The notes beneath the pieces are model-generated. The model ran no database searches, had not been told where the DNA came from, and was given only the letters and a program-made list of their open reading frames with translations. The position numbers and the translations under genes were made by a program. From Symbiodinium natans (taxonomy: Eukaryota > Sar > Dinophyceae > Suessiales > Symbiodiniaceae), in contig CAJNDS010002570.1 of the NCBI GenBank assembly GCA_905221605.1, positions 305,969 through 357,652 of the forward strand: a DNA stretch of 51,684 bases, given 5' to 3'. Of this stretch, positions 34,282-48,078 are shown in pieces; position 1 is the stretch's first letter; each line of letters begins with the position of its first letter.

Positions 34282-34640
34282 AGCCCTAAACCTTAAACCC
34301 TAAACCCCCTAAGAGAACCCTCTAGGGTTTGCGGGCTTCGCGTTCGGGATGATTAGATTTAGGAGGTTGGGGGTTTAGTTCGTTTTTGTTTGGTGTGGGA
34401 AGGGGTTTAGGGTTCATGGTTCAGAGTTTAGGGTTCAGGGTTCAGGGTTTGGACCCTAAACTTTGGTTGAGGAACTGGGAGCTGGAGTTGGCTGGGATGA
34501 GATTTGGGTCTGTTACAGGAAGGCGCAGGGTTCAGGTCTAGGGTTTAAGGTGCTAAGGATGACTAACCGAATGCTAATAGTCCATGTACCTTTTTCCCGA
34601 AAGCTTCAGCGAAGGGTTCTTCGGAAAAAAACGTCAACCT
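34282..34640. other. Spacer before the minisatellite block
   Basis: Scattered AAACCCT and GGTTCAGGG repeats, then unique sequence at 34,460-34,640 with no convincing exon. Confidence 0.4.
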
Positions 34641-34805
34641 ACCATCACCACACTACAATCACCACACTCCAATCACCACACTACCATCACCACACTACCA
34701 TCACCACACTACAATCACCACACTGCAATCTCCACACTACCATCACCACAGTACCATCACATCACTTCCGCTACCATCACCACAGTACCATCACATCACT
34801 TCCGC
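34640..34805. repeat. ACCATCACC microsatellite, left flank
   Basis: Repeats of CACTACCATCAC and CACTACAATCAC. The same motif recurs at 37,225-37,295, so it brackets the whole minisatellite block in direct orientation. Confidence 0.9.
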
Positions 34806-34861
34806 TATTAAATTCTCTCTTATTTCTTAGGCTGGGGTGGGTTTCGCCGCGGCTAGCGCGA

Positions 34862-35470
34862 TGCACCCCTCTGCGGAGATCGTGCGTGTCGGAGCGCTCC
34901 CGCTGTGCGTTTTTGCGCATTTAGATGTGCGCCCGCGCGCCCTCTGCGGGGATCGTGCGTGTCGGAGCGCTCCCGCTGTGCCGTTTTTGCGCATTTAGAT
35001 GTGCGCCCGCGCGCCCTCTGCATGCGGGGATCGTGCGTGTCGGAGCGCTCCCGCTGTGCGTTTTTGCGCATTTAGATGTGCGCCCGCGCGCCCTCTGCGG
35101 GGATCGTGCGTGTCGGAGCGCTCCCGCTGTGCGTTTTTGCGCATTTCGATGTGCGCCCGCGCGCCCTCTGCGGGGATCCCTCGCTGTGCGTTTTTGCGCA
35201 TTTCGATGTGCGCCCGCGCACCCTCTGCGGGGATCGTGCGTGTCGGAGCGCTCCCGCTGTGCGTTTTTGCGCATTGTACAACTTGCTTCGCACACCCTCT
35301 GCGGGGATCGTGCGTGTCGGAGCGCTCCCGCTGTGCGTTTTTGCGCATTGTACAACTTGCTTCGCACACCCTCTGCGGGGATCGTGCGTGTCGGAGCGCT
35401 CCCGCTGTGCGTTTTTGCGTATTTTCAAGCGTGGTCGTGCACCCTCTGCGGGGATCGTGCGTGTCGGAGC
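34862..35470. repeat. About 75-bp minisatellite, nine copies
   Basis: The unit contains GGGGATCGTGCGTGTCGGAG, then GCTCCCGCTGTGCGTTTTTG and CGCATTTAGATGTGCGCCC. One copy (35,175-35,225) has lost the GTGCGTGTCGGAG part; two copies have CATTGTACAACTTGC in place of ATTTAGATGTGCG. Confidence 0.92.
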
Positions 35471-35862
35471 CTTCCTCACCTCTTCCTCTCCTCTTCCTCT
35501 GCTCTTCTTTTCCTCTTCCTCTCCTCTTCCTCTCCTCTTCTTTTCCTCTTCCTCTCTTCTTCCTCTCCTCTTCCTCTCCTCTTCCTCTCCTCTTCCTCTC
35601 CTCTTCCTCTCCTCTTCCTCTCCTCTTCCTCTCCTCTTCCTCTGCTCTTCTTTTCCTCTTCTTTTCCTCTTCCTCTCCTCTTCCTCTCCTCTTCCTCTTC
35701 CTCTCCTCTTCCTCTCCTCTTCCTCTCCTCTTCCTCTCCTCTCCTCTTCCTCTCCTCTTCCTCTGCTCTTCCTCTGCTCTTCCTCTCTCTTCCTCTCCTC
35801 TTCCTCTTCCTCTCCTCTTCCTCTCCTCTTCCTCTGCTCTTCTTTTCTTCTTCCTCTCCTGG
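35471..35862. repeat. CTCTTCC pyrimidine array
   Basis: About 390 bp of CTCTTCCTCTC with CTTTTCC and TGCTCTT variants. It has strong strand asymmetry and no stops in several frames, hence the serine/leucine and arginine/glutamate strings in translation. Confidence 0.95.
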
Positions 35863-36330
35863 AAAGTCGACTTTTGTAGTACAAATCAAACGTAGTACGC
35901 CGCGGACGCCCGGAGCTGCCGTGGCTGGAAAGTCGACTTTTTGCAGTACAAACGTAGTACGCCGCGGACGCCCGGAGCTGCCGTGGCTGGAAAGTCGACT
36001 TTTTGTAGTACAAACGTAGTACGCCGCGGACGCCCGGAGCTGCCGTGGCTGGAAAGTCGACTTTTTGTAGTGCAAACGTAGTACGCCGCGGACGCCCGGA
36101 GCTGCCGTGGCTGGAAAGTGGACTTTTTGTAGTACAAACGTAGTACGCCGCGGACGCCCGGAGCTGCCGTGGCTGGAAAGTCGAAATTTGTACAAACGTA
36201 GTACGCCGCGGACGCCCGGAGCTGCCGTGGCGCGAAAGTCGACTTTTTGTAGTGCAAACGTAGTACGCCGCGGACGCCCGGAGCTGCCGTGGCTGGAAAG
36301 TCGACTTTTGTAGTACAAACGTAGTACGCC
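35863..36330. repeat. About 61-bp minisatellite, eight copies
   Basis: The unit contains GTACGCCGCGGACGCCCGGA, GCTGCCGTGGCTGGAAAGTC and GACTTTTTGTAGTACAAAC. The copies are almost identical, indicating recent homogenisation. Confidence 0.93.
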
Positions 36331-36650
36331 GTGGGACTCGAACTCCGCGGTGTCGAAACCCTCGCAAATATCGTGGGACTCGAATTCCGGGATGTCGAAA
36401 CCATCGCAAATATCGTGGGACTCGAATTCCGCGGTGTCGAAACCCTCGCAAATAGCATGGAAGCGGAATTCCGTACTGTCGAAACCATCGCAAATATCGT
36501 GGGACTCGAATTCCGTGGTGTCGAAACCCTCGCAAATAGCATGGAAGCGGAACTGTCGAAACCATCGCAAATATCATGGGACTCCAACTCCGCGGTGTCG
36601 AAACCATCGCAAATATCGTGGGACTCGAATTCCGCGGTGTCGAAACCCCT
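36331..36650. repeat. About 42-45-bp minisatellite
   Basis: Units of ATCGTGGGACTCGAATTCCG plus CGGTGTCGAAACCCTCGCAA, alternating with a CATGGAAGCGGAATTCCG variant. Confidence 0.9.
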
Positions 36651-37208
36651 TCAAAGACGTCGCAAATACCGTGGGCGCGGAACTCTGGGGCTTCAAAGAC
36701 GTCGCAAATACCGTGGGCGCGGAACTTTGGGGCTTCAAAGACGTCGCAAATACCGTGGGCGCGGAACTCTGGGGCTTCAAAGATGTCGCAAATACCGTGG
36801 GCGCGGAACTCTGTTGCTTCGAAAACGTCGCAAATACCGTGGGCGCGGAACATGGGGCTTCGAAAACGTCGCAAATACCGGGGGCGGAACTCTGTTGCTT
36901 CGAAAACGTCGCAAATACCGTGGGCGCGGAACATGGGGCTTCGAAAACGTCGCAAATACCGTGGGGGCGGAACTCTGTTGCCTCGAAAACGTCGCAAATA
37001 CCGTGGGCGCGGAACTCTGGGGCTTCGAAAACCTCGCAAATACCGTGGGGGCGGAACTCTGTTGCTTCGAAAACGTCGCAAATACCGTGGGCGCGGAACT
37101 CTGGGGCTTTGAAAACCTCGCAAATATCGTGGGCGCGGAACTCTGGCGCTTCGAAAACGTCGCATATACCGTGGGCGCGGAACTCTGGGGCTTCGAAAAC
37201 GTCGCAGC
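36651..37208. repeat. 45-bp minisatellite related to the preceding one
   Basis: About 12 units of GTCGCAAATACCGTGGGCGC, then GGAACTCTGGGGCTTCAAAG or GGAACTCTGTTGCTTCGAAA. It shares TCGCAAATA and CGTGG with the 36,331 array. The period is a multiple of three, so frames stay open on both strands. Confidence 0.93.
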
Positions 37209-37300
37209 AAATAGCACGACGACACCACACTACCGTCGCAACATTACCATCACCACATTATCATCACCCCATTACCATCACCGCACTACCATCGCCTCAG
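37209..37300. repeat. ACCATCACC microsatellite, right flank
   Basis: ATTACCATCACC-type units, matching the array at 34,640-34,805. Confidence 0.85.
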
Positions 37301-38390
37301 CTACACACCGCTTCTCTACGCTGCCTGTTACATTCCATCTTCTTTGCGTTTCGCGTTCTTTTCGCCGTCGACGCCACACCTGCTTCCTATCCTACTACAC
37401 CACACCACGATCACCGCACTGACAACACAACCAACTATACGTGTCAGTTGATATCTTTGCACTGATGGCTTTCGGGATAATCGGTGTCTAGTTTGTTGCC
37501 CTAAGGCTACTACATGGGAACCCCTTTAAGGCCCAAGTATATGCCTGTGGGTCCACGAGCCCTCTCGGTAAGCTGTAAAGCCCCACACCTTGAAACCCGA
37601 GGCCATAAAGCCAAAACCCCAAACCCGTTAAAATCTGCGCGCCCCGAAAACTAAAAAAACAACGTGTTTCAACTAAAAACAACCTCAAGCCTAAACCCTA
37701 AACCCTAGATCCTAAACCCCAAACCCTAAACCCCAAACCCTAGCCTCTAACCCCCAAACCCAAACCCATCAAGACACTTACTTTATCATTCTGAACAACC
37801 TATCAAGCCTTTCAAGCTTAGAAAACACTCGTGGAAAAACCCTTTCGCCCTTTAACAGGAACCCTAAACCCTAAACCCTAAACCATAAACCCTAAACCCC
37901 AAACCCCAAACCCTAAACCCTGCCAGCGCAGCTTCTCAACCCCAAAACACCACGAAAACGACGCCAAGACTGGGCGGGCAAACCCTAAACCCTGGAAATC
38001 CTACATCTCCCGTAAACCTGCAAACAGTATGAACTCTAGGAACCCTATAAACCCTATAAACCCTTTGAACACTATGAACCCTATATCTCCTATAAACCCT
38101 CCGAACAGTATGAGCTCTACAAACCCTATGAACCTTTAAAACCCTATGAACCCTTTTCAACCCTAGAAACCCTAGAAACCCTAGAAACCCTGGAAACCCT
38201 ATAAACCCCATAAACCCCATGAACCCCATAAACCCCATAGACCCTATAGACCCTAAACCCGAAGAAAACTGGGCAGGTGCGACTCAGGGGAAGGGGCAGC
38301 GGGCACCGCGAGGACCCAGGCACAGGCCGGCCTTAAGGGGTACAAGGAGGGACCCCTAGAAGGGGCCCTTAATCTTCTTCCCCCTAAAGG
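37300..38390. other. Spacer with CCCTAAA and CCCTATAAA variants, no gene seen
   Basis: Unique sequence at 37,300-37,690, then CCCTAAA/CCCCAAA blocks (37,692-37,745 and 37,858-37,922) and a CCCTATAAAC-type variant array at 38,040-38,250. No convincing exon. Confidence 0.6.
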
Positions 38391-38785
38391 GTTTAGGGTT
38401 TAGGATTTGGGGTTTAGGGTTTGGGGTTTAGGGTTTGGGGTTTGGGGTTTAGGGTTTAGGGTAAGATTGAATGCCCCTATATATCCCTATTATACTTGAC
38501 ATAGTCCCTCTGTACCTAAGTACCCCTGAGTAACCCTATAAGGGTCCCTCCTATACTCCCTTGACAGCCTAAACCCCACAATCCTAAGACCCTAAACCCT
38601 CAGACCCTGAACTTGTAGGGTTTGTAAGGCTTTGGGTCCGCGAAACCCTAAGACCCTAAATCAAGTTGTTCTGGGCCTGGGGGTTGGGGTTTGGGGTTGC
38701 GGGTTTTACCTGAACCCTAAACCCTAAACCCCGAAACCCTAAACCCTAGGGGCTCAGGGAGTTTATGATGTTCGGGCTTAGAGTT
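38390..38785. other. Variant telomeric blocks and spacer
   Basis: TTTAGGG/TTTGGGG mixture at 38,390-38,465, then a stretch of CCCTnTA-rich words and CCCTAAA at 38,715-38,750. No exon recognised. Confidence 0.5.
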
Positions 38786-38819
38786 TGGGATTTGGGGGAT
38801 GCTGGGCTTTGCGGTCAGG

Positions 38820-38905
38820 GTTGGGATGTTCCCCCTTGCAGTCCTCCATCGGGATTCTGATCGGGGGTACTAGAATCCCTATGAAAAAACTGTTAGTATC
38901 AGAGG
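38820..38905. mobile_element. MITE family 3, diverged copy
   Basis: GTTGGGATGTTCCCCCTTGC at the left, then GGGGGTACTAGAATCCC and CTGTTAGTATCAG at the right. An exon-like stretch (GYVRENGPLTRETLLFG, about 38,907-38,960) directly follows the AG at 38,902-38,903. Confidence 0.5.
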
Positions 38906-38906
38906 G

Positions 38907-40205
38907 TGGCTATGTGCGCGAGAATGGGCCTCTGACTCGGGAAACATTGCTCTTCGGGTTTAGGGTTTAGGGTTTAGGATTTAGGGTTTAGGAGGCAAAA
39001 GGCGTTGTCCCAGCCGCATGCACTGAGCAGATTGCGTTGCGATGTGAGGCAGAACTCGTTGGTTTAGGGTTTAGGGTTTAGGGTTTAGGGCTTAGGGTTT
39101 AGGGTTTAGGGTTTAGGGTTTAGGGTTTAGGGTTTAGGGTGGAATGGCTCTTGCAAAGGCTAAGGTTTAAGTTCCCAGCGAATGTGAGAGCCACATCCCT
39201 CGGAGCGGGCGCTACAAACCTTTCATTTCCCTCCACATAGAGATCGGCATGTAGGGCGTAGTTTCACTGCGATACCTTCAGAGCTCAGACTCTGCGACTG
39301 GGCCGCTTCGCGTCTGCGAGAGTGGAGAGCAGCGAAATGGACCTCTCGCCGGCGTATGTCGGGTGCTACAGAAGCCCTGAACTCCGGAGCCCTCGCGGCC
39401 CCCCCCAAGGCTTCTGAGGCCTAGAGGTCGGTTTAGGGCCTAGGGTTTAGGGTTTAGGGTTTGGGGTTTGGGGTTTGGCAGCTATCTATCATCGGGAGCC
39501 TACAAGTTCAACCTTTTAGGGGCGCCCCCCTTTAGGGTTTTGGGTTAGGGTCCCGAACTAATGGAATATGTCCCCGAGCTACAGTTGGCATAGTTGTATG
39601 GGTTGTTCCCCGAAAAGCGGTCCCCTGGTATGGCCCAGAATACGATGGTCCCACAGGACCCCCAATGCATACTGGGGTCAAGGTGTTGGGTTTTGGTTGG
39701 CCATCGGCAGGCTTAACAGTATTTTTAAGGTTGGGGGTTCGGTAGCGATGTTTCTTTCAAGGTTTGCCGTGGGCTTGAGACCCCCATTCTTCCCCTTCAG
39801 CCCTGAAACTAGCCGAAAAGCTAACCCTAACCTTACTTGATTCAGGGCACCCCGCAAAAGAACCTGAGGTCAACAAGTCTTTGCTGGCCACAAAACCCCT
39901 TGCACATGTGCTGAAACCATTTCTGCCCTAAACCTTTAGCTTCAGGAGCCGCCGAAACCCTTTAACCTTGAAACCCTTAAGCCCTTAGATCCTTGAACCC
40001 CCAAGCCCGAAGCCCTGAAGCCAAGACATGCTGTTCCCTCAACTAGGTAGGCCCTTGCGAATATTCTCGACCCTAAGTAAGCCCTAAACCCTAAAAACCT
40101 AAACCTTAACCTTAACCCTAGACCCTAAAGGTTTTGCAGGGGTCCAAATAACCGTCCAGCAGTAAACGTGAGGTGGTCGAGGTGCTGCGGAAGCACCTGT
40201 GCCGC
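38907..40205 (+). other. Exon-like islands at 38.9-40.2 kb, unassigned
   Basis: 38,907-38,960 (GYVRENGPLTRETLLFG), 38,996-39,062 (VVPAACTEQIALRCEAELVG), 39,283-39,428 (two frames open; one ends ALAAPPKASEA stop), 39,560-39,740 (VPWYGPEYDGPTGPPMHTGV, then VLGFGWPSAGLTVFL) and 40,158-40,204 (REVVEVLRKHLCR). They could belong to a gene ending before the fucosyltransferase gene. No family recognised. Confidence 0.28.
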
Positions 40206-40884
40206 TGATGGTGGCCAGTGGCCCAGGGTGCTTGACTGAACCCTAAACCCTAAACCCTAAAACCCTAAAACCCTAAAACCCTAAACCCTAAACCTAAACC
40301 CGAAACCCTAAAACCCTAAGCCCTAAGCCCTAAACCTTCCACTTGCACAATAAGGCCCGCCCGCCCACCCCCCCCCCACCTCCTTCTTGCTATTGCGTCC
40401 GTTTAGAGTTCATAGGTCTGAGGGTCCCTAAGTCCCCAGAAGGTACGTGCGTCGGGCTGTTAGGGTTTAGGGTTTAGGGAGGGTTCATCGGGAGCATTGC
40501 TATCTCTCGTGGTCCGTAAGATTGCATAAGCCCTGAGGGAGTCGTCTTTAGGGTTGACGGTAGGTTTAGGGTTTTCGGGTTTAGGGTTTCGGGTTTAGGG
40601 TTTAGGGTTTGGGGTTAAGGGTTTTTGCAAGAGCTTCACAACTGGTCACCTGTAAGGCGGCCTGTGGACCTCTGAGTGAAACGTCACCGTCACCTAAACC
40701 CCAAACCCTGGTTTAGGGTTTAGGGTTTAGGGTTTAGGGTTTAGGGTTTAGGGTTGGGACCCTGAAACCCGTGTCATCCCCCTGTCACAGCACCCCTCAG
40801 ATAAACTCCCATCTGTCGGGAGTGTTTGGATTTCCTTTTTCACCCCAAACCCCTACACCCCTAAACCCTAAACCCTATTCAGGT

Positions 40885-41010
40885 TTTGTGGAGGCTCTAG
40901 CCCTGACGGCTCAACTAAGGGCGAGTTGGCTTAGAGGGAGGTGGTCGGGGTGTGCAGGTAGCATAGGATCCCAGATAGGTAGCCTTTATCATTTCACCCC
41001 TTATGCAAAA
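40885..41010 (+). other. Exon-like stretch upstream of the fucosyltransferase gene
   Basis: After TTCAG, the frame reads FVEALALTAQLRASWLRGRW and stays open past 41,070. It could be a 5' exon of the fucosyltransferase gene or a remnant of the preceding gene; its phase to exon 1 was not settled. Confidence 0.3.
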
Positions 41011-41135
41011 GCCCTGAACCAAAAGCTAGCATTTGGTTGGAGATTGGGTTCTCTATATGTTATCAGGGTTTAGGTGGGTTTAGGGCGTCCTTTGCAGTTT
41101 GCCACCGCCTCCTACGGCCTTTGCATCTTGATGGG

Positions 41136-43586
<2,451 letters not shown>

Positions 43587-43594
43587 TTCCTCTT

Positions 43595-44660
43595 TTCTCT
43601 TCTCTTTTTCTCCTCAATCCTAAAGTCGAAGGCTCTCGTGAGGAGAAGAGAAGGGAGAGAAGGAGGGAAAGATAAGAGGAACACGATTTTCATGGGAAGA
43701 GCCAAGAAAAGAATAGAAGAGAGATAAAACAAGGCGCAAAGAAGATGGTACTCTTCTTTATCTATCCTCTCTCCCTTATCTCTCCGTTCCCTCTGTCTTT
43801 TCGAAATGAGAAAAACAAAAAGAAAGATGAAAAGAAGAAGGGTTAGGAAAAGAGCCGAAGAGATAGGCCGAAAAGAGGGGTATGGTGAAGTACGGCAAAG
43901 GTCCACGCACAAGGAGTCACCTTCTGCTTACCCTTCCACTGCTTGATTTTACAAGCTCCTTTCTTGTGTTTTATCAGTTAAAATTAAAAGGAAACAGAAG
44001 GAGAGAAGGGAAAGGGAAGTGAGAGAGGAGAGACAACAAGGAGGCCATTTTAATTTCCTGTGAGTTATCAAAAGGAATGCAATATTATGGGAAGAGCAAT
44101 GGAAAAAAAAGAGTGGAAGAGAAATTAAGACAGGAGAGGGAGGTGCAAAAATAAGGCAAAGAGAAGATGGTGCCGTTTTCATCTCACCTCTCGTTCTTAT
44201 CTTCCTCTTCTCTGGTTCTTTTCCCTGTGAAATAAAAAAACAAAAGGAAGGACAATGAACATATAAAGGAACCCGTTTTCGTTTTCCGTTTGGGCACAAG
44301 GAAAAAAAACAGAGGCGATAGGGCGAGAGGAGGGGTTTGCTGAAGCATGGGGAGGGTGTACGGGCAAGGGGCCAACTCCGCCCACTTCCCCCATCCATTG
44401 AAAGAGGAAAAGGAACAGGGCCTCCATTCCCCTCTTATTCTTCCTTTCTTGCGTTTTTGTCGTTTAGAAGGGAACAGGAGAAGAGGAGGGAGAGAGAAGG
44501 AGAGAGGGGACATAAAAAGGGTTGCATTTTTAATGGGAAGAGCAAAGAAAAGACCAGAAGGGAGATGATGGGAGAAGAGGGGGAGACAAAACAAGGCGTA
44601 CAGAAAATGGGCAGATAAGAAGAGAGGAAAGGGAATGACCAAGTACAATGAGGAGTTCTT
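43595..44660. repeat. Purine-rich repeat domain, diverged copies
   Basis: The + strand is rich in AGAAGAGGGAGA words with interspersed CTCTCCCTT blocks. Markers of the younger duplication (GGAGTCACCTTCTGCTTACC, TTTTATCAGTTAAAA, ATGGGAAGAGCAA) also occur here in degraded form. Long frames on both strands come from lack of stop triplets; none resembles a protein. Confidence 0.8.
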
Positions 44661-45285
44661 CAATTTCCCTCCCTTTCTCTTATGTTACTTTTCCTTCTTG
44701 TGGGGTGTCCCTTTTTCTCTTGAAGATGCAGAAAACGATTGAAAAGGACACCCGTTCCATCGCCCATATGTAGGGAAAGAGAGAGAATCATGAGCATCAG
44801 CTGGGCTTGCTGCCAATCCAACATGGGCGTCCCTTTTAATCGCATTCTGTGTCCTTTTTTCTCGCTTGAAGATGCAGAAAACGATCCAAAAGCACATCTG
44901 TTGGAGGAAGAGAGAAGGAGAGAGGAGAGATACCAAGGATTGCATATTTAATGGGAAGAGCAAGGAAGAGAATAGAAGACAGATGAATAGAGAAGATGGC
45001 GCTCTTCTTTATCTATTCTCTCTCCCTTGTTTCTCCCTTCCCTCTTTCTTTTCGAAATGAGAAAAACAAAAAGGAAGAACTATGAGAAGGAGAAGAGTAA
45101 GGAAAGGAACAGAAGAGATAGGCCGAGAGGATGAATATGATGGAGTATTATGGAAAGGCTCACGCGCAAGGAGTCACCCTCTGCTTACCTTTTCACTGCT
45201 TTATCATATGAGTTCCTTTCTTGTGTTTTATCAGTTAAAAGGAAGCGGAAGAAGAGAAGGGAAAGGGAAGTGAGAGAGGAAAGAT
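44661..45285. repeat. Tandem duplication, copy 1
   Basis: Starts CAATTTCCCTCCCT. Landmarks are GAAGATGCAGAAAACGATTG, CATCAGCTGGGCTTGCTGCC and GAGTTCCTTTCTTGTGTTTT. Nearly identical to 45,544-46,175 (offset 883 bp), but lacking about 33 bp present there near 45,880. Confidence 0.88.
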
Positions 45286-45543
45286 AACAAGGATGCTATG
45301 TTTCCCGAAGCGTGCTGCAAGGAATAGAAGAGACAGGAAGCAAGGAGACGGAATCACAAAATAAGGCGCAAAGCTGTACATATCATCTCTCCCTTGTCTC
45401 TCCCTATTCCCTTTCGAACTAGAAAAAACCATTCTTGCTTTTCACAGATAGGTTCCCTCTCTCCTCTTCAGGAAATCCCCTTTCCCTTATGTTGCTTTTT
45501 GAAGCGAATAAGAAAAATAGCAGATAAGAAGAGAGGAAAGGGT

Positions 45544-46175
45544 CAATTTCCCTCCCTATCTCTTATGTTGCTTTTCCTTCTTGTGGGGTGTCCCTGTTTC
45601 TCTTGAAGATGCAGAAAACGATTGAAAAGGACACCCGTTCCATCGCCCATGTGTAGGGAAAGAGAGAGAATCATGAGCATCAGCTGGGCTTGCTGCCAAT
45701 CCAACATGGGCGTCCCTTTTAATCGCAGTCTGTGTCCTTTTTTCTCGCTTGAAGATGCAGAAAACGATCCAAAAGCACATCTGTTGGAGGAAGAGAGAAG
45801 GAGAGAGGAGAGATACCAAGGATTGCATATTTAATGGGAAGAGCAAGGAAGAGAATAGAAGACAGATGAATAGAGAAGAGGGAGAGACAAAACAAGGCGC
45901 AGAGAAGATGGCACTCTTCTTTATCTATTCTCTCTCCCTTGTTTCTCCCTTCCCTCTTTCTTTTCGAAATGAGAAAAACAAAAAGGAAGAACTATGAGAA
46001 GGAGAAGAGTAAGGAAAGGAACAGAAGAGATAGGCCGAGAGGATGAATATGATGGAGTATTATGGAAAGGCTCCCGCGCAAGGAGTCACCCTCTGCTTAC
46101 CTTTCCACTGCTTTATCATATGAGTTCCTTTCTTGCGCTTTATCAGTTAAAAGGAAGCAGAAGAGAAGGGAAAAG
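45544..46175. repeat. Tandem duplication, copy 2
   Basis: Second copy of the 44,661 unit, with a few substitutions (CATGTGTAGG for CATATGTAGG). Between the copies, 45,286-45,543 is related purine-rich sequence. Confidence 0.88.
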
Positions 46176-46179
46176 CAAA

Positions 46180-47682
46180 AATTGAGCCCAACATTTTAGG
46201 ACCAGGGCTTGCGATCTGACTCTTTGGAGCAAAAATCGATTCCAAAATCTTAGGGACCAGGGCTTGCGATGTTACTCTTTGGAGCAAGAAATGAGCCCAA
46301 AATCTTAAAGACCGGGGCTTGCGATTTCACCTTTTGGAGCAAATACTGGGCCCAAAATCTTAGGGACCAGGGCTTGCAATTTGACTCCGTGGAGCACAAA
46401 TCGACCCCGAAATCTTAGGGACCAGGGCTTGCGATTTGACTCTGTGGAGCACAAATCGACCCCGAAAACTTAGGGACCAGGGCTTGCGATTTGACTCTTT
46501 GGAGCAAAAATCGACCCAAAAATCTAAGGGACCAGGGCTTGCGATTTTACTCTTTGGCGCAAAAACTGGGCCCCAAATCTTAGGGACCAGGGCTTGCGAT
46601 GTCACTCTTTGGAGCAAAATTGAACCCAAAGTCTTAGGGACCAGGGCTTGCGATTTGACTCTTTGGAGCAAAAACTGGGCCCAAAATCTTAGGGAGCAGG
46701 GTTTGCGATTTGACTCTTTGGAGCAAAAACTGGGCCCCAAATCTTAGGGACCAGGGCTTGCGGTTTGACTCTTTGGAGCAAAAATTGAACCCAAAATCTT
46801 AGGGACCAGGGCTTGCGATTTGACTCTTTGAACCAAAAACTGGGCCCAAAATCTTAGGGACAAGGGCTTGCGATGTCACTCTTTGGAGCAAAAAATGAAC
46901 CCAAAATCTTAGGGACCAGGGCTTGCGATTTGACTCTTTGGAGCAAAAACTGGGCCCAAATCTTAGGGACCAGGGCTTGCGATTTGACTCTTTGGAGCAA
47001 AAATTGAACCCAAAATCTTAGGGACCAGGGCTTGCGATTTGACTCTTCGGAGCAAAAACTGGGCCCAAGATCTTAGGGACCAGGGCTTGCGATGTCACTC
47101 TTTGGAGCAACAATGAATGCAAAATCTTAGGGACCAGGGCCTGCGATTTGACTCTTTGGAGCAAAAATTGAACCCAAAATCTTAGGGACCAGGGCTTGCG
47201 ATTTGACTCTTTGGAGCAAAAACTGGGCCCAAGATCTTAGGGACCAGGGCTTGCGATGTCACTCTTTGGAGCAAAAAATGAACCCAAAATCTTAGGGACC
47301 AGGGCTTGCGATTTGACTCTTTGGAGCAAAAACTGGGCCCCAAATCTGAGGGACCAGGGCTTGCGATTTGACTCTTTGGAGCAAAAATTGAACCCAAAAT
47401 CTTAGGGACCAGGGCTTGCGATTTGACTCTTTGGAGCAAAAACTGGGCCCAAGATCTTAGGGACCAGGGCTTGCGATGTCACTCTTTGGAGCAAAAAATG
47501 AACCCAAAATCTTAGGGACCATGGCTTGCGATTTGACTCTTTGGAGCAAAAACTGGGCCCCAAATCTGAGGGACCAGGGCTTGCGATTTGACTCTTTGGA
47601 GCAAAAATTGAACCCAAAATCTTAGGGACCAGGGCTTGCGATTTGACTCTTCGGAGCAAAAACTGGGCCCAAGATCTTATGG
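46180..47682. repeat. 73-bp satellite with 220-bp higher-order repeat
   Basis: About 20 monomers of AAATCTTAGGGACCAGGGCT, TGCGATTTGACTCTTTGGAG and CAAAAACTGGGCCC. Three monomer types, marked by GATGTCACTC, CTGGGCCC and TTGAACCC, recur in fixed order. In the right half the blocks starting near 47,182 and 47,402 are almost identical, a 220-bp period of three monomers. Confidence 0.93.
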
Positions 47683-48062
47683 AATTAATTGAATTAATTG
47701 AATTAATTCAATTATTTCAATTATTTCAATTAATTCAATTAATTAATTTATTTCCAAAGGGGGGGGAGGGGTGGGGGCTGGGGAATCCCCCCATTTGGAA
47801 ATAATTGAATTAATTGAATTAATTGAATTAATTGAATTAATTAATTCAATTAATTCAATTAATTCAATTAATTCAATTAATTCCACCCCCCCCTTGGAAA
47901 TAAATGAATTCATTGAATTAATTGAATTAATTCAATTAATTCAATTAATTCAATTAATTCAATTAATTCAATTAATTCAATTAATTCAATTAATTCAATT
48001 AATTCATTTATTTCCAAAGGGGGGGGGGGTGGGGGCTGGGGAATCCCCCCCATTTGGAAATG
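47682..48062. repeat. AATTGAATT/AATTCAATT palindromic arrays
   Basis: AATTGAATT and AATTCAATT arrays face each other, and a G-rich motif (TTTCCAAAGGGGGG ... GGGGAATCCCCC, ATTTGGAAAT) occurs at 47,750-47,803 and 48,009-48,062. The arrays are mutual inverted repeats, so the region can fold on itself. Confidence 0.9.
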
Positions 48063-48078
48063 AATGAACTAATTGAAC

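Noticed and set aside
34925-36019. Plus-strand 298-371-codon frames in the minisatellite block
   Set aside because: Translations are repeats of the array units and serine/leucine strings; the period explains the missing stops.
34640-37300. CRISPR-like array
   Set aside because: Units are tandem with no unique spacers, and the DNA is eukaryotic.
39223-39408. Minus-strand frame of 61 codons
   Set aside because: The plus strand is open in two frames here and all supported exons in the window are on +; no motif on the minus frame.
47771-48067. Isoleucine/leucine repeat frame in the AATTGAATT array
   Set aside because: Direct product of the palindromic microsatellite.
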